Assembly: GCF_003261055.1 (NCBI RefSeq) | Contig: NZ_CP030073.1 | Coordinates: forward strand, 372,001 to 436,000 | Reading direction: 5' to 3' | From: Streptomyces cadmiisoli | Lineage (GTDB): Bacteria > Actinomycetota > Actinomycetes > Streptomycetales > Streptomycetaceae | DNA: 64,000 nucleotides | Part shown: piece after piece, positions 9,430 to 18,973 of the stretch | How positions within the stretch are numbered: the first letter of the stretch is position 1 | Layout of the letters: each line of letters begins with the position of its first letter | Program-made: the position numbers and the translations under genes | The notes under the pieces: generated by a model | Database searches by the model: none | What the model was told of the DNA's origin: nothing | Seen by the model: only the letters and a program-made list of their open reading frames with translations

Positions 9430-9485
9430 GGGGCCTCCTGCACAGCTCGTGGGTGTCGAATCCATATAGAGCAACAGGAGGCCCC
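9430..9485. repeat. Perfect 11-bp inverted repeat beside IS remnants
   Basis: GGGGCCTCCTG at 9430-9440 is repeated inverted as CAGGAGGCCCC at 9475-9485, with 34 bases between. It lies just upstream of the IS5-type transposase fragment and may be part of an insertion-sequence end or a hairpin. The role is inferred only from position. Confidence 0.5.
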
Positions 9486-9589
9486 TGGTGCTGCAGTTGT
9501 CCGTGCCGGTGCCGATGGAGTCCAACTCGGGGCCTCTGGAGTGTGACTGTCTCGCTCACCGGTTCGGGAACGCCGCGGACCGTCCGTAC

Positions 9590-9725
9590 AGGCGCCCGGG
9601 TTACCCCTCGGACATGTCGGACGCCGAGTGGGGTGTGGTCCGGGATGCGATGCCGGTCCCGCCCTGGCTGGAGGGCCACGGCGGGCGGCCGGAGGGGTTC
9701 TGCCACCGGGAGATGCTCGACCAAT
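9590..9725 (+). pseudogene. IS5-family transposase, N-terminal fragment
   Basis: The plus frame reads YPSDMSDAEWGVVRDAMPVP, then GGRPEGFCHREMLD, the typical opening of an IS5-group transposase (YPSD.SD.EW ... GGRP...REI.D). It breaks off right after the REMLD motif, where the following sequence belongs to an oppositely oriented IS4-type transposase. All catalytic DDE residues are missing. The fragment was apparently cut by insertion or deletion at about 9725. Confidence 0.7.
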
Positions 9726-9734
9726 GCCACGAAG

Positions 9735-10548
9735 TTCAGGCTCGGTTGACAATGTCAAGGCCTCAGGATGAGGGAGCTTGTACGTACTCGGTGCCGTACG
9801 GATGCGTCGGCCGTTACGCGCCCAGTAGCAGAGCTGCGCGTTGAAGCCGCTCAGCACACGCTCGGTGGCGATGAGGCCGAGATGCCCTGCGATGTCACGG
9901 GCGTGCATGGCCTGGTTGGAGTTCTCCGCCAAGATCCGGCAGACCTGCCCCCAGCGGCCGGAAGCGGCCCGGTCTGGGGCATGTGTGGCGGGGAGAACCG
10001 GTGGATGCACGGTGATGACAATGGCGGTGATCGGCGTACTGTCGCGAGGCCGCCCGTCGCGGTTCCAGATGTTGTAGCGGGATGTACCGCACTTGACGAT
10101 GCGAGCGGACAGCCGCATTCGGCGCTTGGGAAGCAACGCCTTCAGGACGTGGGTGCCAATGTGTCCTACCAGGTCGGGGCGTCCGCTCGGAGTTTGCGGC
10201 CGCAGCCGTCCCCGCAACGCCAACGACAGTGTCGCGCGCGGCCTCCAGGGCCACGGTGAAGCCGGCTCGGTCGGGATCACAGCCAGGCACTGTCTCCACT
10301 GCGGTCACCATCATCGAGCGCAGAGCCTGGTAGACGGTCAGAAGTGCCCACATCTCCTGTGTGAGGCCCACCGGGTCCTTCGACCGTAGAACGCGCCCTT
10401 TGAGCAGGGTGTGACGCAGTGCCAGACAGGCGGTCTCGATCTCCCAGCGCTCGTGATAGAGACCGACCAGGTCGTCTGCCAGGTCGGTGCGGTGGTCGCT
10501 CAGCGTGGTGAGCAGGCGGTAGGTGTCGGCGTACTCCTTAATCGTTCA
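9735..10548 (-). pseudogene. IS4-family transposase, frameshifted C-terminal fragment
   Basis: Minus-strand reading gives YRLLTTLSDHRTDLADDLV, YHERWEIETACLALRHTLL, RAGFTVALEAARDTVV, then in another frame RMRLSARIVKCGTSRYNIWN and a C-terminal helix-turn-helix-like part ending TAPSTYKLP. YHERWEIE with the following R matches the Y-(2)-R-(3)-E-(6)-K/R signature of IS4 transposases. The N-terminal part with the first catalytic aspartates is absent and a frameshift lies near 10240. It adjoins the IS5 fragment, so one element probably landed in the other before both decayed. Confidence 0.75.
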
Positions 10549-10599
10549 CGTGTACGCCGACAAATGTGGGCAGTTCGGTCCGCAGGAGTCGGGGACGGG

Positions 10600-11322
10600 T
10601 CAGCAATAGTCGTGGAGCCAGTCGCCGGGGATCAGGTCACGAATGCGATCGAGGTCTCCTGCCGTCCGGCCGCGAGCCAGGATGGCCGCGCCGTCGTCAT
10701 CGCGCAGAAGGACGTCCTGACCCAGGAACCACCGGGTCTCCTCGCCGATGGGGTAGGACGGGAACGGGAGCCGGACGGAATGCGTCTCCAGCAGTTCGAG
10801 GCTGTTGCCATCCGGGTCGAGGTAGTCGCAGACCTCTTCATCGGCCTGCAGGGACTCCGACAAGGTGATCTCGATGAAGTAAAGGGAGAGACGTTCCAGC
10901 CAGTCCTCCCACCGCTCGGCGCTCTTGTCGGCAAGGTCAAGCCTGATGAACACCGCAGGATCTTCCTCATGGACGCTGTCGAGGAAGATGCCCCAGGAAG
11001 CGGCTCCCTGGTTCTCGTGACGGAAGACCAGGACCTCTTTGGCGTCATCGACGTACAGCTTGGCAGGACTGAGCAGCACATCGTGGTTGCTGGTGAGATC
11101 CTGCCGGCGTCCGAACAGCAGATATGCCTCGCGCAGCGCCGTCGGCAGCCGCAGCCCCAGTCGCTCCTCGGCAGCGTCGAGATCGGCTTCCGTCCACCCG
11201 TCATCGCTTCCCAGAGCGGCGCCGACCCAGTGGGCGGCGAAGCCCCGGATGAAGGCCCATGCACCACGGCGGCCTTCGACGCCTCTGGCGAGCGACGCGG
11301 CAAGATCGAACTCTTGTGTCAT
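10600..11322 (-). CDS. SMI1/KNR4 (SUKH) family protein
   Basis: 240 residues. After an N-terminal helix, WTEADLDAAEERLGLRLP followed by REAYLLFGRRQDL is the SUKH signature (acidic helix, GxxLP, then a Y..FG turn). The C-terminal half has many tryptophans and acidic residues. SUKH proteins are immunity proteins against polymorphic toxins in many bacteria or cell-wall/regulatory proteins. No toxin gene adjoins this copy, only IS remnants, so it may be an orphan. Start at ATG 11322; the upstream purine stretch is weak. Confidence 0.8.
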   Translation of the reverse strand: MTQEFDLAASLARGVEGRRGAWAFIRGFAAHWVGAALGSDDGWTEADLDAAEERLGLRLPTALREAYLLFGRRQDLTSNHDVLLSPAKLYVDDAKEVLVFRHENQGAASWGIFLDSVHEEDPAVFIRLDLADKSAERWEDWLERLSLYFIEITLSESLQADEEVCDYLDPDGNSLELLETHSVRLPFPSYPIGEETRWFLGQDVLLRDDDGAAILARGRTAGDLDRIRDLIPGDWLHDYC

Positions 11323-12032
11323 GCCAGGACGATATCCGTCCCAGTCATCAGCCCCTATCGCATCCTGCCGACCGGGTGTTCCAGGAGTCCGGAAATGTTC
11401 CGGACCCGCTCAATCAACATCCGTTTCCCCGAACTCGGCATCAGATCCTTCTCATCTGACACCAGCGAGGCTGGTCATAGCGACGGCTCACCCGCCAAAC
11501 CCGACCTGTCACACAACCACCGGACGCGATCCGGCAACACGGCCACCCACACCGCGGTCAGGCCCCTGGGCCGTCCCGGCCACCAGTCCCCAGTCCCCAG
11601 TCCCCCACGCCGACACACCATGCCGGCTGTGCGACGAACCCCGAATTGCTGCACAGACAGCGATGCAGCGAGGGCGAGTCCAGGACCCGACACTCACCGA
11701 TGTTCATGGGCTCGTGGCTGCGCAGCCGCGCCGACAGCTCCATGAATGTACATGCGCGGCTTGCACAGCCGACGCCGACGGCACCAGCCCTCGGGCGGCT
11801 CAGTTCCAGCAGCCAAGGCGCGCTATCACGGCTGACGTCCGTACCGGCCGTGCGCAGTACGCATCCCCATGGCAAAGGCGATCGACGGCGGCCACAACTG
11901 CGCATGGGGATCGACGAACGCCTCCGCGCCCCGACCGTCCCGCCGCCGCACACCAGACGCGGGTCAGGTCTGCGCCACGCCCGGGGCGATGGAGTCGTGT
12001 CGGCCGCACCGCGGCGGCGGTGCCGTATCAAG
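11323..12032. other. No supported gene, about 710 bp
   Basis: Open frames on both strands give low-complexity products without motifs. Within it are a small tandem repeat (11584-11604) and a 9-bp inverted repeat, ATCCCCATG at 11863-11871 with CATGGGGAT at 11903-11911. No clear promoter or RNA is seen. Confidence 0.45.
11584..11604. repeat. Three tandem copies of CAGTCCC
   Basis: Three perfect 7-bp units in a row, followed by further Cs. It is a short slippage-type repeat in non-coding DNA with no evident role. Confidence 0.6.
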
Positions 12033-12673
12033 TCACGTGGCGAGCTGCTGGCTGATCTTCTCGGCCTGCAGACGGGCCTGCTCGTGGGCATTGGCCAGGG
12101 AGGTCTCGTGGGCAGGGATGAGGTGGGCGAGCGCCGGGACGACGGGGGCCTTGGTCAGCTCGGCGGTGAGGGTGGTGACGTCGAGGCTCAGGTAGGCGGG
12201 GTCGCCCAGGACGGACTCCAGGGTCGGTACAAGGAAGTCCTTGCCGTGGTTGGGCGTGCCAGGGCCGTAGCCGCCGCCACGGGCGAGATCAGCACGGCCG
12301 GGCGCCCGGCAGCGGGTGCACCCGTGGGGTTGATGGTCCGGCCGGGGAAGATGACCTGGTCGAGCCAGGCCTTGAACACCGAGGGCATCGTGCGGTTGTA
12401 CATCGGCACGGTGAACAGGTAGGCACTGGCCCCGAGGAACTCCGCGATGAGCTCCTCCTGGACGGCGGCAGCCGCAGCCTGCTCCGCGGTGTGCTGGGCG
12501 GGGTCCGTGGACCGAGCGGAGAGGCCGGCCGCACTCAGGTGCGGCACAGGTGAGGCGGCCAGGTCCCGGTGGACGACCTCGCCCGTCCAGGCGTCCCGGA
12601 AAGAGTCGGCGACCTGGCGGGAGACCGAAGCGGTACCAAGGGAGGAGGAGTCGACGTGCAGCAAGTAGGACAT
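12033..12673 (-). pseudogene. azoR: FMN-dependent NADH-azoreductase, split by one frameshift
   Basis: The N-terminal frame (from ATG 12673) reads MSYLLHVDSSSLGTASVSRQ, later PMYNRTMPSVFKAWLDQVI, both typical of AzoR-type flavodoxin-fold reductases. At about 12283-12287 the frame shifts; the expected GGGYGPGTPNHGKDFLVPTL (flavin-binding G.GY motif) continues in the next frame to ...LQAEKISQQLAT at 12033. One missing base restores a full protein of about 213 residues. AzoR enzymes reduce azo compounds and quinones with NADH. Either a recent inactivating indel or a sequencing error explains this. The gene follows the DsbA-like gene on the same strand, beside a divergent HxlR regulator that also carries a single-base shift. 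Confidence 0.8.
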
Positions 12674-12769
12674 GACAAACGATTCCTGTCGTATGGGAGA
12701 TGGAAAAAGGAGTGGTGTCGCGCATTGTGCGACCCCATCGGGCTGTGAAGGCCGCGGAGCGAAGCCGCT

Positions 12770-13516
12770 TCAGCCACCGGCAGCGTCATCGCCGGGCAGT
12801 GCGCATCCGTCCGGGCAGCAGATCCCATCGGCGTCCTCCACCGAGGTGTGGGCGAGCGGCGGGTGGGTGGCGTCCCACACCTGCTGAAAAGCGCCGAGGA
12901 GTGTGTCGGTGTCCTGGGCGCCAGGGATGGCGTACTGGCCGTCGATGACGAGGAAGGGGGCCCCACGGGCGCCGAGTTCCCTGGCGCGGCGGGCCTCGTC
13001 CTGGACCTGCTGTCGAAAGCGGCGGTCCGTCAGGGCCTGTCGGGTCTCGTCGCGGTCCAACCCGAGCTCGTCGCTCAGTTCAAGCAGCGCGTCAACGTCG
13101 AACAGCGAGCGGACCTCGCCGAAATACGCGCGAAAGCTCAGCTGCCACGCCTGCCTGTGCATGCCCCGTGCAGTGGCATGGGCAAGGAATTCATGGGCCA
13201 GTTGGGTGTTGGCCTTCTTGTTGTCCAGCACGACGTACGGCTGCAGCCCTTCGCGCTCCGCCAGTACCTCGACCCGGCGGGTCGCCGCTTCGGCCTGAGC
13301 GTCGTCCATCCCGTACTTCTGCTTCAGCATCTGTCGGGTGGACACCGCGGGGCTGCTCGAAAGGCCGGGGTCCAGCGGGAAAGAACGGTGAAAAACCTCG
13401 ATGTCGCCGCCATGGGCGAACCTTTGGACGGCCTTGTCGAGACGATGGCTGCCCAGACCGCACCACGGACAGGTGAGGTCGGACCAGAATTCCACCTTCA
13501 ACGCCGCCACCTCCAC
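12770..13516 (-). CDS. DsbA-family (FrnE-like) oxidoreductase
   Basis: 248 residues. A thioredoxin fold starts at once: LKVEFWSDLTCPWCGLGSHR, with the CPWC redox motif near residues 16-19. The inserted helical domain (about 60-180) contains QLAHEFLAHATARGMHRQA, typical of FrnE proteins, and the fold closes with GAPFLVIDGQYAIPGAQ. No signal peptide, so cytoplasmic; FrnE-like proteins are thiol oxidoreductases or dithiol isomerases, several linked to oxidative stress or polyketide tailoring. The annotated GTG at 13516 is one option. A TTG at codon 6 is better spaced from GGAGGTGG and would start the protein at KVEFW. It precedes azoR on the same strand and is divergent from an HxlR gene. Confidence 0.85.
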   Translation of the reverse strand: MEVAALKVEFWSDLTCPWCGLGSHRLDKAVQRFAHGGDIEVFHRSFPLDPGLSSSPAVSTRQMLKQKYGMDDAQAEAATRRVEVLAEREGLQPYVVLDNKKANTQLAHEFLAHATARGMHRQAWQLSFRAYFGEVRSLFDVDALLELSDELGLDRDETRQALTDRRFRQQVQDEARRARELGARGAPFLVIDGQYAIPGAQDTDTLLGAFQQVWDATHPPLAHTSVEDADGICCPDGCALPGDDAAGG

Positions 13517-13609
13517 TACCTACGCTTTGGGCGCAGCGCCATGATGAGCCAGTATGGGAGGCCGTACAAAAGGCACATGGGTGTGTGCAACCGGAAGGGA
13601 GTGTGCGCC

Positions 13610-14028
13610 ATGGACGCCACCGCAGGGGACACCGCGGTCAAGACGGACACCGTCGCAAGCTCTGGGCCCTGCGCCCGCTGGCCGGCGGAGAACAGGGCAA
13701 TCATCCGGCAGATCATGGACCGGGCCGGCGACAAATGGAGCGCACTTGTGATCGCCACCCTCAACGACGGACCGCTGCGCTACACCGACCTGCTGCGCCG
13801 CATCCCCGGCATCTCCCAGCGCATGCTGACCCTCACCCTGCGCCAGTTGCACCGCGACGGACTGATCACTCGCACCCCCTACGCCGAGGTCCCGCCGCGA
13901 GTCGAGTACAACCTCACCCCCTCGGCCTCACCCTCCACGACATCGTGGTGTCTCTGATCGACTGGGCCGGCCTCCACCACGACGAAATCAGCCAGAACCG
14001 TGCCCGGTACGACACAGCCACGAAGTGA
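13610..14028 (+). pseudogene. HxlR-family transcriptional regulator with a single-base frameshift
   Basis: From ATG 13610 the frame reads to RAGDKWSALVIATLNDGPLR, then YTDLLRRIPGISQRMLTLTL, the winged helix of HxlR regulators. At about 13917-13921 the frame ends NLTPSASPSTT; in the next frame the family C-terminus LGLTLHDIVVSLIDWA continues to 14028. Adding one C to a five-C run restores NLTPLGLTLHD. HxlR proteins sense reactive electrophiles or quinones and often control a divergent reductase, which fits the azoR/DsbA pair opposite. GGAAGGGAG lies nine bases before the ATG. The shift in a homopolymer could be a sequencing error. Confidence 0.8.
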
Positions 14029-14457
14029 GGCCCGCAGGACCGGGTGTTTCAGGAATTTGGTGCAATTGGACTGTTTGGCTTGCAGGTTCCTCGGTGGGCT
14101 GATCGAGCTACGCCTGTGCGGGGTAGGGCGACCGTCAAAGAGCAGGCCGCACTCATTACGTGCGACGTCGCGCGTGATGTTGCCTGTGGCAGCCGCCTGA
14201 GCTGCAATGACAGCCGACCCCAGTACGACATCGCCCGAAGATCACCAGCAGCACCCCTGCCGAAGAGGTCGGCGTCGCAGAGGTCGGTCGCCGTTCGGGG
14301 GAGCAGGGCAGCTGGCTCAGCAGGTCGTGCACACCAAATGCCGTAAGCACCAATGCGTGCGACATGCCGAACGTAGCCGACAGGCGGCAAGCCCCCGTCA
14401 CTACCTGCCTTCGCGAACGCCGCCAGCTGACCTCTCCCAGCCGTTCGGTGGATTCCC
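14029..14457. other. No supported gene, about 430 bp
   Basis: Convergent spacer between the HxlR gene and the DHFR-like gene. Open frames on both strands lack motifs. No clear terminator hairpin was found. Confidence 0.45.
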
Positions 14458-15096
14458 TCAGTTCTGTCGACGGTCGGCCTCCAGACCGTGGTCCAGCGCT
14501 GTCGCGTCCGACAGGTTCCGGGCGCGACGGACCTGGAAGCGCAGATGCGTGACGAGCGGCGAGGAGAGGATTCTGGTCCGTTCCAGCTCGAGGTGTTCCG
14601 TTCCCAGATGCTCGAACAGCCGACGTCCGTCGCCCATCAGCACAGGCGCGAGCTGGAGATTGATCTCATCGAGGAGTCCTGCGCCGAGCGCCTGCTGAGC
14701 GATGTCCGCCCCCATCAGTGCGACGTTTTTCCCGTCCGCCACTGCTTCCGCCTGCTGAAGCGCGCTTTTCAGACCATTGGTGATGAAGGTGAAGGTCCCA
14801 CTCTTCATGGCGCGCTGACTTCGAGCGTTGTGCGTGAGCACGAAGCACGGCACCGGGAAGGGAGTGTCCTGCCACACCTGGACACCCACGTCGAATGTCC
14901 TTCTGCCCAATACGACGGCACCTGTCGACGCCGAAATCTCCTGCGTCACTGAAGTGTCGACGTCATTGGTCGGTGTGTTCAGAATCCAGTCATGCAGGCG
15001 CAGACCACCCCGGCCCATGGGGTGTTCGACACTGATGTCCGGACCCGCCATGAAGCCGTCGAGTGACATGGTTACGTGCAAGACCACCTTGCTCAT
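14458..15096 (-). CDS. Dihydrofolate reductase / RibD C-terminal family protein
   Basis: 212 residues. It starts MSKVVLHVTMSLDGFMAGPD, the usual first strand of the RibD_C fold, with GAVVLGRRTFDVGVQVW in the middle, KNVALMGADIAQQALGAGLL (the G-x-x-I-A-Q/G motif for nucleotide binding) and LQLAPVLMGDGRRLFEHLG near the end. Such stand-alone proteins are NAD(P)H-dependent reductases of unknown substrate; true folate reduction is not implied. GGAAGG stands upstream of the ATG at 15096. It is single and convergent with the HxlR gene. Confidence 0.88.
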   Translation of the reverse strand: MSKVVLHVTMSLDGFMAGPDISVEHPMGRGGLRLHDWILNTPTNDVDTSVTQEISASTGAVVLGRRTFDVGVQVWQDTPFPVPCFVLTHNARSQRAMKSGTFTFITNGLKSALQQAEAVADGKNVALMGADIAQQALGAGLLDEINLQLAPVLMGDGRRLFEHLGTEHLELERTRILSSPLVTHLRFQVRRARNLSDATALDHGLEADRRQN

Positions 15097-15577
15097 ATGA
15101 CGGGTACCTTCCGCGCGGCTGGGGTCGAGAGCTCAAGAAGTCAGACCGTGCGGCAAGGACGAACTCATCGGCTCACCGGGCGTGGGTCTTAGCTGCCCGC
15201 CTGCAGGCCGGCGACCTCGACCACCAACTCAACTCGGGCAAAAGGTTCCTGGCTGGTACGGAACAGCTGCCAGACCCTGTCGATGGGCAGGAGGGCAGAC
15301 TGATCACGTGACCGCATCTCGCAAAAGCTCTCGACACAGGTCAGGAGGTGTTTGAGCCTGACTTCGATGACCTACGTCGTAGACCACCAAGTCTGAGAGA
15401 TCCTGGCTGCACGGAGATTGGACAGGCGGAGACCGCGTAGCCCAGAGCGCTCGAGGAGCACCACGCCACCCCGCCCGGCGCCGGGCGACACGCGCCGCGA
15501 GTTCTCTGACCAGATCTCCACCGATCTGAACCTCGAGAACCAAGCAGTCCCATAAGGGATCGTTGGTGCCCCCTCGA
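15097..15577. other. No supported gene, about 480 bp
   Basis: A minus-strand stretch near 15185-15370 reads rather protein-like (for example LLPIDRVWQLFRTSQEPFAR) but begins after an in-frame stop without a start codon. It may be a decayed gene; I cannot name a family. Confidence 0.4.
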
Positions 15578-16438
15578 TCAGCCTGTGCGCTCTTGGCTCG
15601 GGACGTAGGACGGGATCGTCCAGCGCATCATTGTCCCGCCCTTTGGGCCACATTGAAGCGTCACGGGATACACCTGCCCGAAGCGGCGCTCGCCACGGTG
15701 TCTCATCGCGTGGTCACCGCTGTCCCAGTTGATTCCCACTACCGGGCAGCCAACGACCTCGATGGCGCCGACCCGAAGCGGGTGAGTCCAACTCGCCCGG
15801 TTGAAGCGGTGGAAATCGGTGTGCTCATCGACCGCGACCATGATGCCCCGGCCCTGTTCGTCGCCCTCCCAGGCGTTGAGGGCGTCGGCAAGCTCCGCAG
15901 CATGGTCAAGAGGCACGTCGAGCCACCCTCGCACCTGGCTGCCGCGCCGAGTGATCAACTCTCCCCCGAATTGAAGGTGGGCGGCCTTCGCGTAGCCGCC
16001 CCAGTAGATGACGTCGGCAAGACCGTCGGTGGACGGGTGGCCGTCTCCGGTCCAGGAGTCCAGTGCCACCGCGTCACCGAGCACCATGCCGCCCCGGTCG
16101 ACCGGCAGGTCACCGATAACGATCGGTTCGTCCCCTGCGGTGCCGGCCCACGGCAGGCCGAGATCCATCTCGAGGACCGCGATCGTCTGTCCGCCGTCGA
16201 ACGGAGACGCCGTCGCGCTGGCCCTGACCGGCAACGGCCTGTCAGTCGCTGCGGACACCGCGACCATCTCACACATCCAGTCGTGGACATGCCCACCGCC
16301 GATGGAAGCTGCTGCCATTGCGCGCGCGGACAGCGGTTGGCCCAGCTGCGGCCAGTAGTCGATCCACGATGCCATCCCAAGCACGATGACTCCCGACGGC
16401 GCCGTCACGACTCCCAGGTCAATGTCAGTCTCAGCCAC
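15578..16438 (-). CDS. Hypothetical protein (about 286 residues)
   Basis: GTG start at 16438 with GGAAGG about 15 bases before it. The product is soluble, tryptophan- and glycine-rich, with no signal peptide or membrane segment; stretches such as LGMASWIDYWPQLGQPL and DEPIVIGDLPVDRGGMVLGD suggest a beta-rich fold. Codon use is normal for the window. I recognise no domain. An upstream in-frame ATG at 16474 is an alternative start. The gene is followed by nearly 500 bp of non-coding sequence. Confidence 0.6.
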   Translation of the reverse strand: MAETDIDLGVVTAPSGVIVLGMASWIDYWPQLGQPLSARAMAAASIGGGHVHDWMCEMVAVSAATDRPLPVRASATASPFDGGQTIAVLEMDLGLPWAGTAGDEPIVIGDLPVDRGGMVLGDAVALDSWTGDGHPSTDGLADVIYWGGYAKAAHLQFGGELITRRGSQVRGWLDVPLDHAAELADALNAWEGDEQGRGIMVAVDEHTDFHRFNRASWTHPLRVGAIEVVGCPVVGINWDSGDHAMRHRGERRFGQVYPVTLQCGPKGGTMMRWTIPSYVPSQERTG

Positions 16439-16771
16439 CCGGCGATTGAACCTTCCGCCAGCTCTCAGGATCAAGGTCCGGCCGGTTCAGGGGCTGTGGT
16501 CGCCCGGGGCTACCCGCTCCAGGTTCCACCAACTTCGACGACCGAGTCGGTCCGCCACCCCGGGCAGTTACCTGTGGTTCGCGGGCGAATGAGACCCGTG
16601 CCCCAAGCGTGCCTGATCCACCGGAGAGCCACGGGGAATCCTGCAGCCTGACGGGTGCTTAGTTCGCCGGTCGCCATGGCCAGGTCCCAAAAGTCAGCCA
16701 CGAATCGGCCCCACCTCGTCCCCCAAAAATGAGGCTGGCCCTCCGCATCTGGCGGATGAGACGATCCGTGG
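16439..16771. other. Intergenic, about 330 bp
   Basis: Divergent spacer between two hypothetical genes; nothing distinctive seen. Confidence 0.4.
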
Positions 16772-17059
16772 ATGGCAGACGCACAGCTACCCCCGAGTTG
16801 GTCCCTTCAGCAGATCCGTGACGTATCCGGGGACCAAGAAGCTGTCGCCCTGGATCCAAACCGGGCGGTGCATTGGGTAGCCCGCCCCGAAGCCCACGAC
16901 GAGGTGCTGCACCCGGAGATCGTACTTGGATTCCACAGCTTGTGCCTTGTAAAGCCTTTCAATGACGACGACTGGTATATGGGCAGCCTGTACGACGACG
17001 GCAGCATCCTCTGTTGGGCGGCCTATGGCGATCTGTACGAGGCACTGCGCGGTCTGTAG
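16772..17059 (+). CDS. Small hypothetical protein (95 residues)
   Basis: ATG start; product reads like a real acidic, tryptophan-rich small protein: VHWVARPEAHDEVLHPEIVL, then PFNDDDWYMGSLYDDGSILC and a closing helix YGDLYEALRGL. The D/W/Y-rich strand pattern resembles small immunity-like proteins that travel with SUKH genes, but this is only an impression. No strong ribosome binding site. It lies about 400 bp from a SUKH gene on the other strand. Confidence 0.5.
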   Translation: MADAQLPPSWSLQQIRDVSGDQEAVALDPNRAVHWVARPEAHDEVLHPEIVLGFHSLCLVKPFNDDDWYMGSLYDDGSILCWAAYGDLYEALRGL

Positions 17060-17451
17060 CGGCATGCGGACTGGGCTGCACTCCAAGAACTCACGTTCCG
17101 ACCATCCCATTCCGCCTCCTGTCACCACCAGTCGCCGCGGCTCAACACTGGCCCGGGCCGTCTCCGGGCGTCGTTCGACGGCTTCATCCCACGGGAGAGC
17201 TGCCGACTGTCCGCGATGGGCCCTCGATAGCCGCCAGGGGCTCCCCGCCGCTTCACTCCGGCGTATCGCGGCAAGCAGGAGCATGATTTGTTCGTGCACA
17301 TCATCAGATGGGCTGCACGGACTTCTGCCACATCGCCTTGACAGACCCAGTCGCCGACCGCGTTCTGACCTGGTGACTCGGATGGGCCGCACGTGTCGTC
17401 CGCCAAAGACTTCCCGACTGCTACGAACGCTGGCTCGCGCGCGTCACCGCA
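17060..17451. other. No supported gene, about 390 bp
   Basis: Convergent spacer between the small hypothetical gene and the SUKH gene. Frames on both strands are motif-free. Confidence 0.45.
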
Positions 17452-17982
17452 TCAGGAAAGTTCCCTGGCCCGGGAGACTTCCTCGCTGCCAAAGATCTTG
17501 TCAGACACGAGACCTTCGACAAATGACCGGAAGTCCTTGGCAAGCTGCAGTTCTACATCGAACTCGATGTCGAACCAGGTGACCATGGGTTCGCCGTCGC
17601 TTCCGCATTCCCGATAGTCGAGCGCGATCCAATAGTGCCCGTGGCCGGAAACGAGGACGATCGACGAAGGCAGACCCCACTCCTCAACCAGGTAGGGCGT
17701 GTCCAGCAAGGACACCATGGTCTCGCTGTGGCCGATCCCCATCAACTCTCCGAAAGGGACATGATCCTGACTCCATGAGGTCGGCTCGGCGGCAGGGGCG
17801 GCGTTCCAAGCGTCGGCCACCGCACCACCGTTCTGCTCACTCAGCAGATCGAGCAAGGAAGGCGGCAGTGTCACGCCGAGCTCGTGCTCAGCATCCCTGA
17901 CCGCTCGATCCGTCAGCGCCGGCTGGACTCCATATGCTCCCTCGCCCCAGAACGTTTCCTTGACCTCTTCGAACCTCGGCAC
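17452..17982 (-). CDS. SMI1/KNR4 (SUKH) family protein
   Basis: 176 residues from a GTG at 17982. LTDRAVRDAEHELGVTLPPS then LLDLLSEQNGGAVAD is the SUKH core; SIVLVSGHGHYWIALDYREC and EPMVTWFDIEFD match the central beta strands that follow in this family. The C-terminal helix AKDFRSFVEGLV closes the domain. Members often act as immunity proteins to contact-dependent toxins. No toxin is present here, but this is the second SUKH gene in 7 kb. Confidence 0.85.
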   Translation of the reverse strand: MPRFEEVKETFWGEGAYGVQPALTDRAVRDAEHELGVTLPPSLLDLLSEQNGGAVADAWNAAPAAEPTSWSQDHVPFGELMGIGHSETMVSLLDTPYLVEEWGLPSSIVLVSGHGHYWIALDYRECGSDGEPMVTWFDIEFDVELQLAKDFRSFVEGLVSDKIFGSEEVSRARELS

Positions 17983-18249
17983 GGCTGCATCCTACGAGCC
18001 GTCTCCGGATGGGGACAGGCTCAGGAAGAGGAGGCAGCGTACGCCTGCGCCCTGATCAACACCGAGGCACACTGATCATGGACGCCATGCTGGAGAGCTA
18101 CGAAGCCGCCGATTTCACGCCGTGGCCTGTCGCAAATCCGCGCCCAGGTCTCAAAGGGAGGCAGCCACCATCCATCCGCGCGGAAAGACGGATGGGCAGC
18201 AAAGCTTCGAAATCGCACCGTGAGCAGAGCGTCGGAGCCGTGTCCCCAC

Positions 18250-18657
18250 TCAGTAGCACTCTGGTGGAGTCCTGAACGCCGCTGACCCTGCCCTGTCACC
18301 GGGCTCAACGATGACGAGGTCGTGTCCGTCCCCCTCCCGATCAGCGCCGAACCCATCTCGTACCGGCACGGCTTCAAAGAGCGCAGTCACAGCGGCAGCC
18401 AAGGCTTCAACCTCACTCCTACCCAGGACCATGCCCCGCAGGGGATCACCCGCCACCCGATACATCACCACGACGGGCTCATCGGCGGCGAGATCCACCG
18501 CCCACGGCTCGGGCGCCAGCCCCAGAACGTGAGCAGACAGCAGTGTCAGTCCCCGCCACTCACGTTCAGCGCGACCGTCGTCCCTCGACGCGAACCGCTT
18601 GATCACGCGCTCCGCGGTCATCTCGACACCATGGGTGCCCCACTGGGCAGAACTCAT
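18250..18657 (-). pseudogene. APH-fold phosphotransferase, N-terminal fragment
   Basis: 135 residues. TAERVIKRFASRDDGRAERE, then EWRGLTLLSAHVLGLAPEP and EPVVVMYRVAGDPLRGMVLG form the N-lobe of an aminoglycoside/choline kinase-like protein: the K of VIKRF, the E of the following helix and the hinge. The catalytic HGD..N and DWE parts of the C-lobe are absent; the frame ends in an unrelated tail. A full family member has about 270-330 residues, so it is probably truncated. The start ATG at 18657 could instead be the ATG 12 codons in. Confidence 0.55.
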
Positions 18658-18973
18658 GAGAAGCGATCCTGCCAGCCCATTCCGTCAACACACTTGCGTG
18701 TTCTCTGTTCACGGGCCACAACTCGACCACGTGATGCGGAGCATCAATCTCCGGCCGGACTCGTGAAGCCTCATCACTGGCCCCAGGCTGTGCTGTTCTA
18801 CTGGCACGGCAGGTGTGCAAGGCAGCCGGTCGCGCCTCCGCCAGGGCGACGCGGACCACGAAGTGACAATACGTGCACGACGGACCGGCAGAGAGTCTCG
18901 GCGTGGGCCATAGGACCTATTCACCGCCCCACGTCCGTATGAGAATCCTTATGGCACATACCGGCGGTGCCCG
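18658..18973. other. Intergenic, about 316 bp
   Basis: No gene or structured element recognised between the kinase fragment and the hydrolase gene, both on the minus strand. Confidence 0.4.

Noticed and set aside
16787..17392. Minus-strand frame of 201 codons opposite the small hypothetical gene.
   Set aside because: Motif-free antisense product; the 95-residue plus-strand frame is more protein-like.
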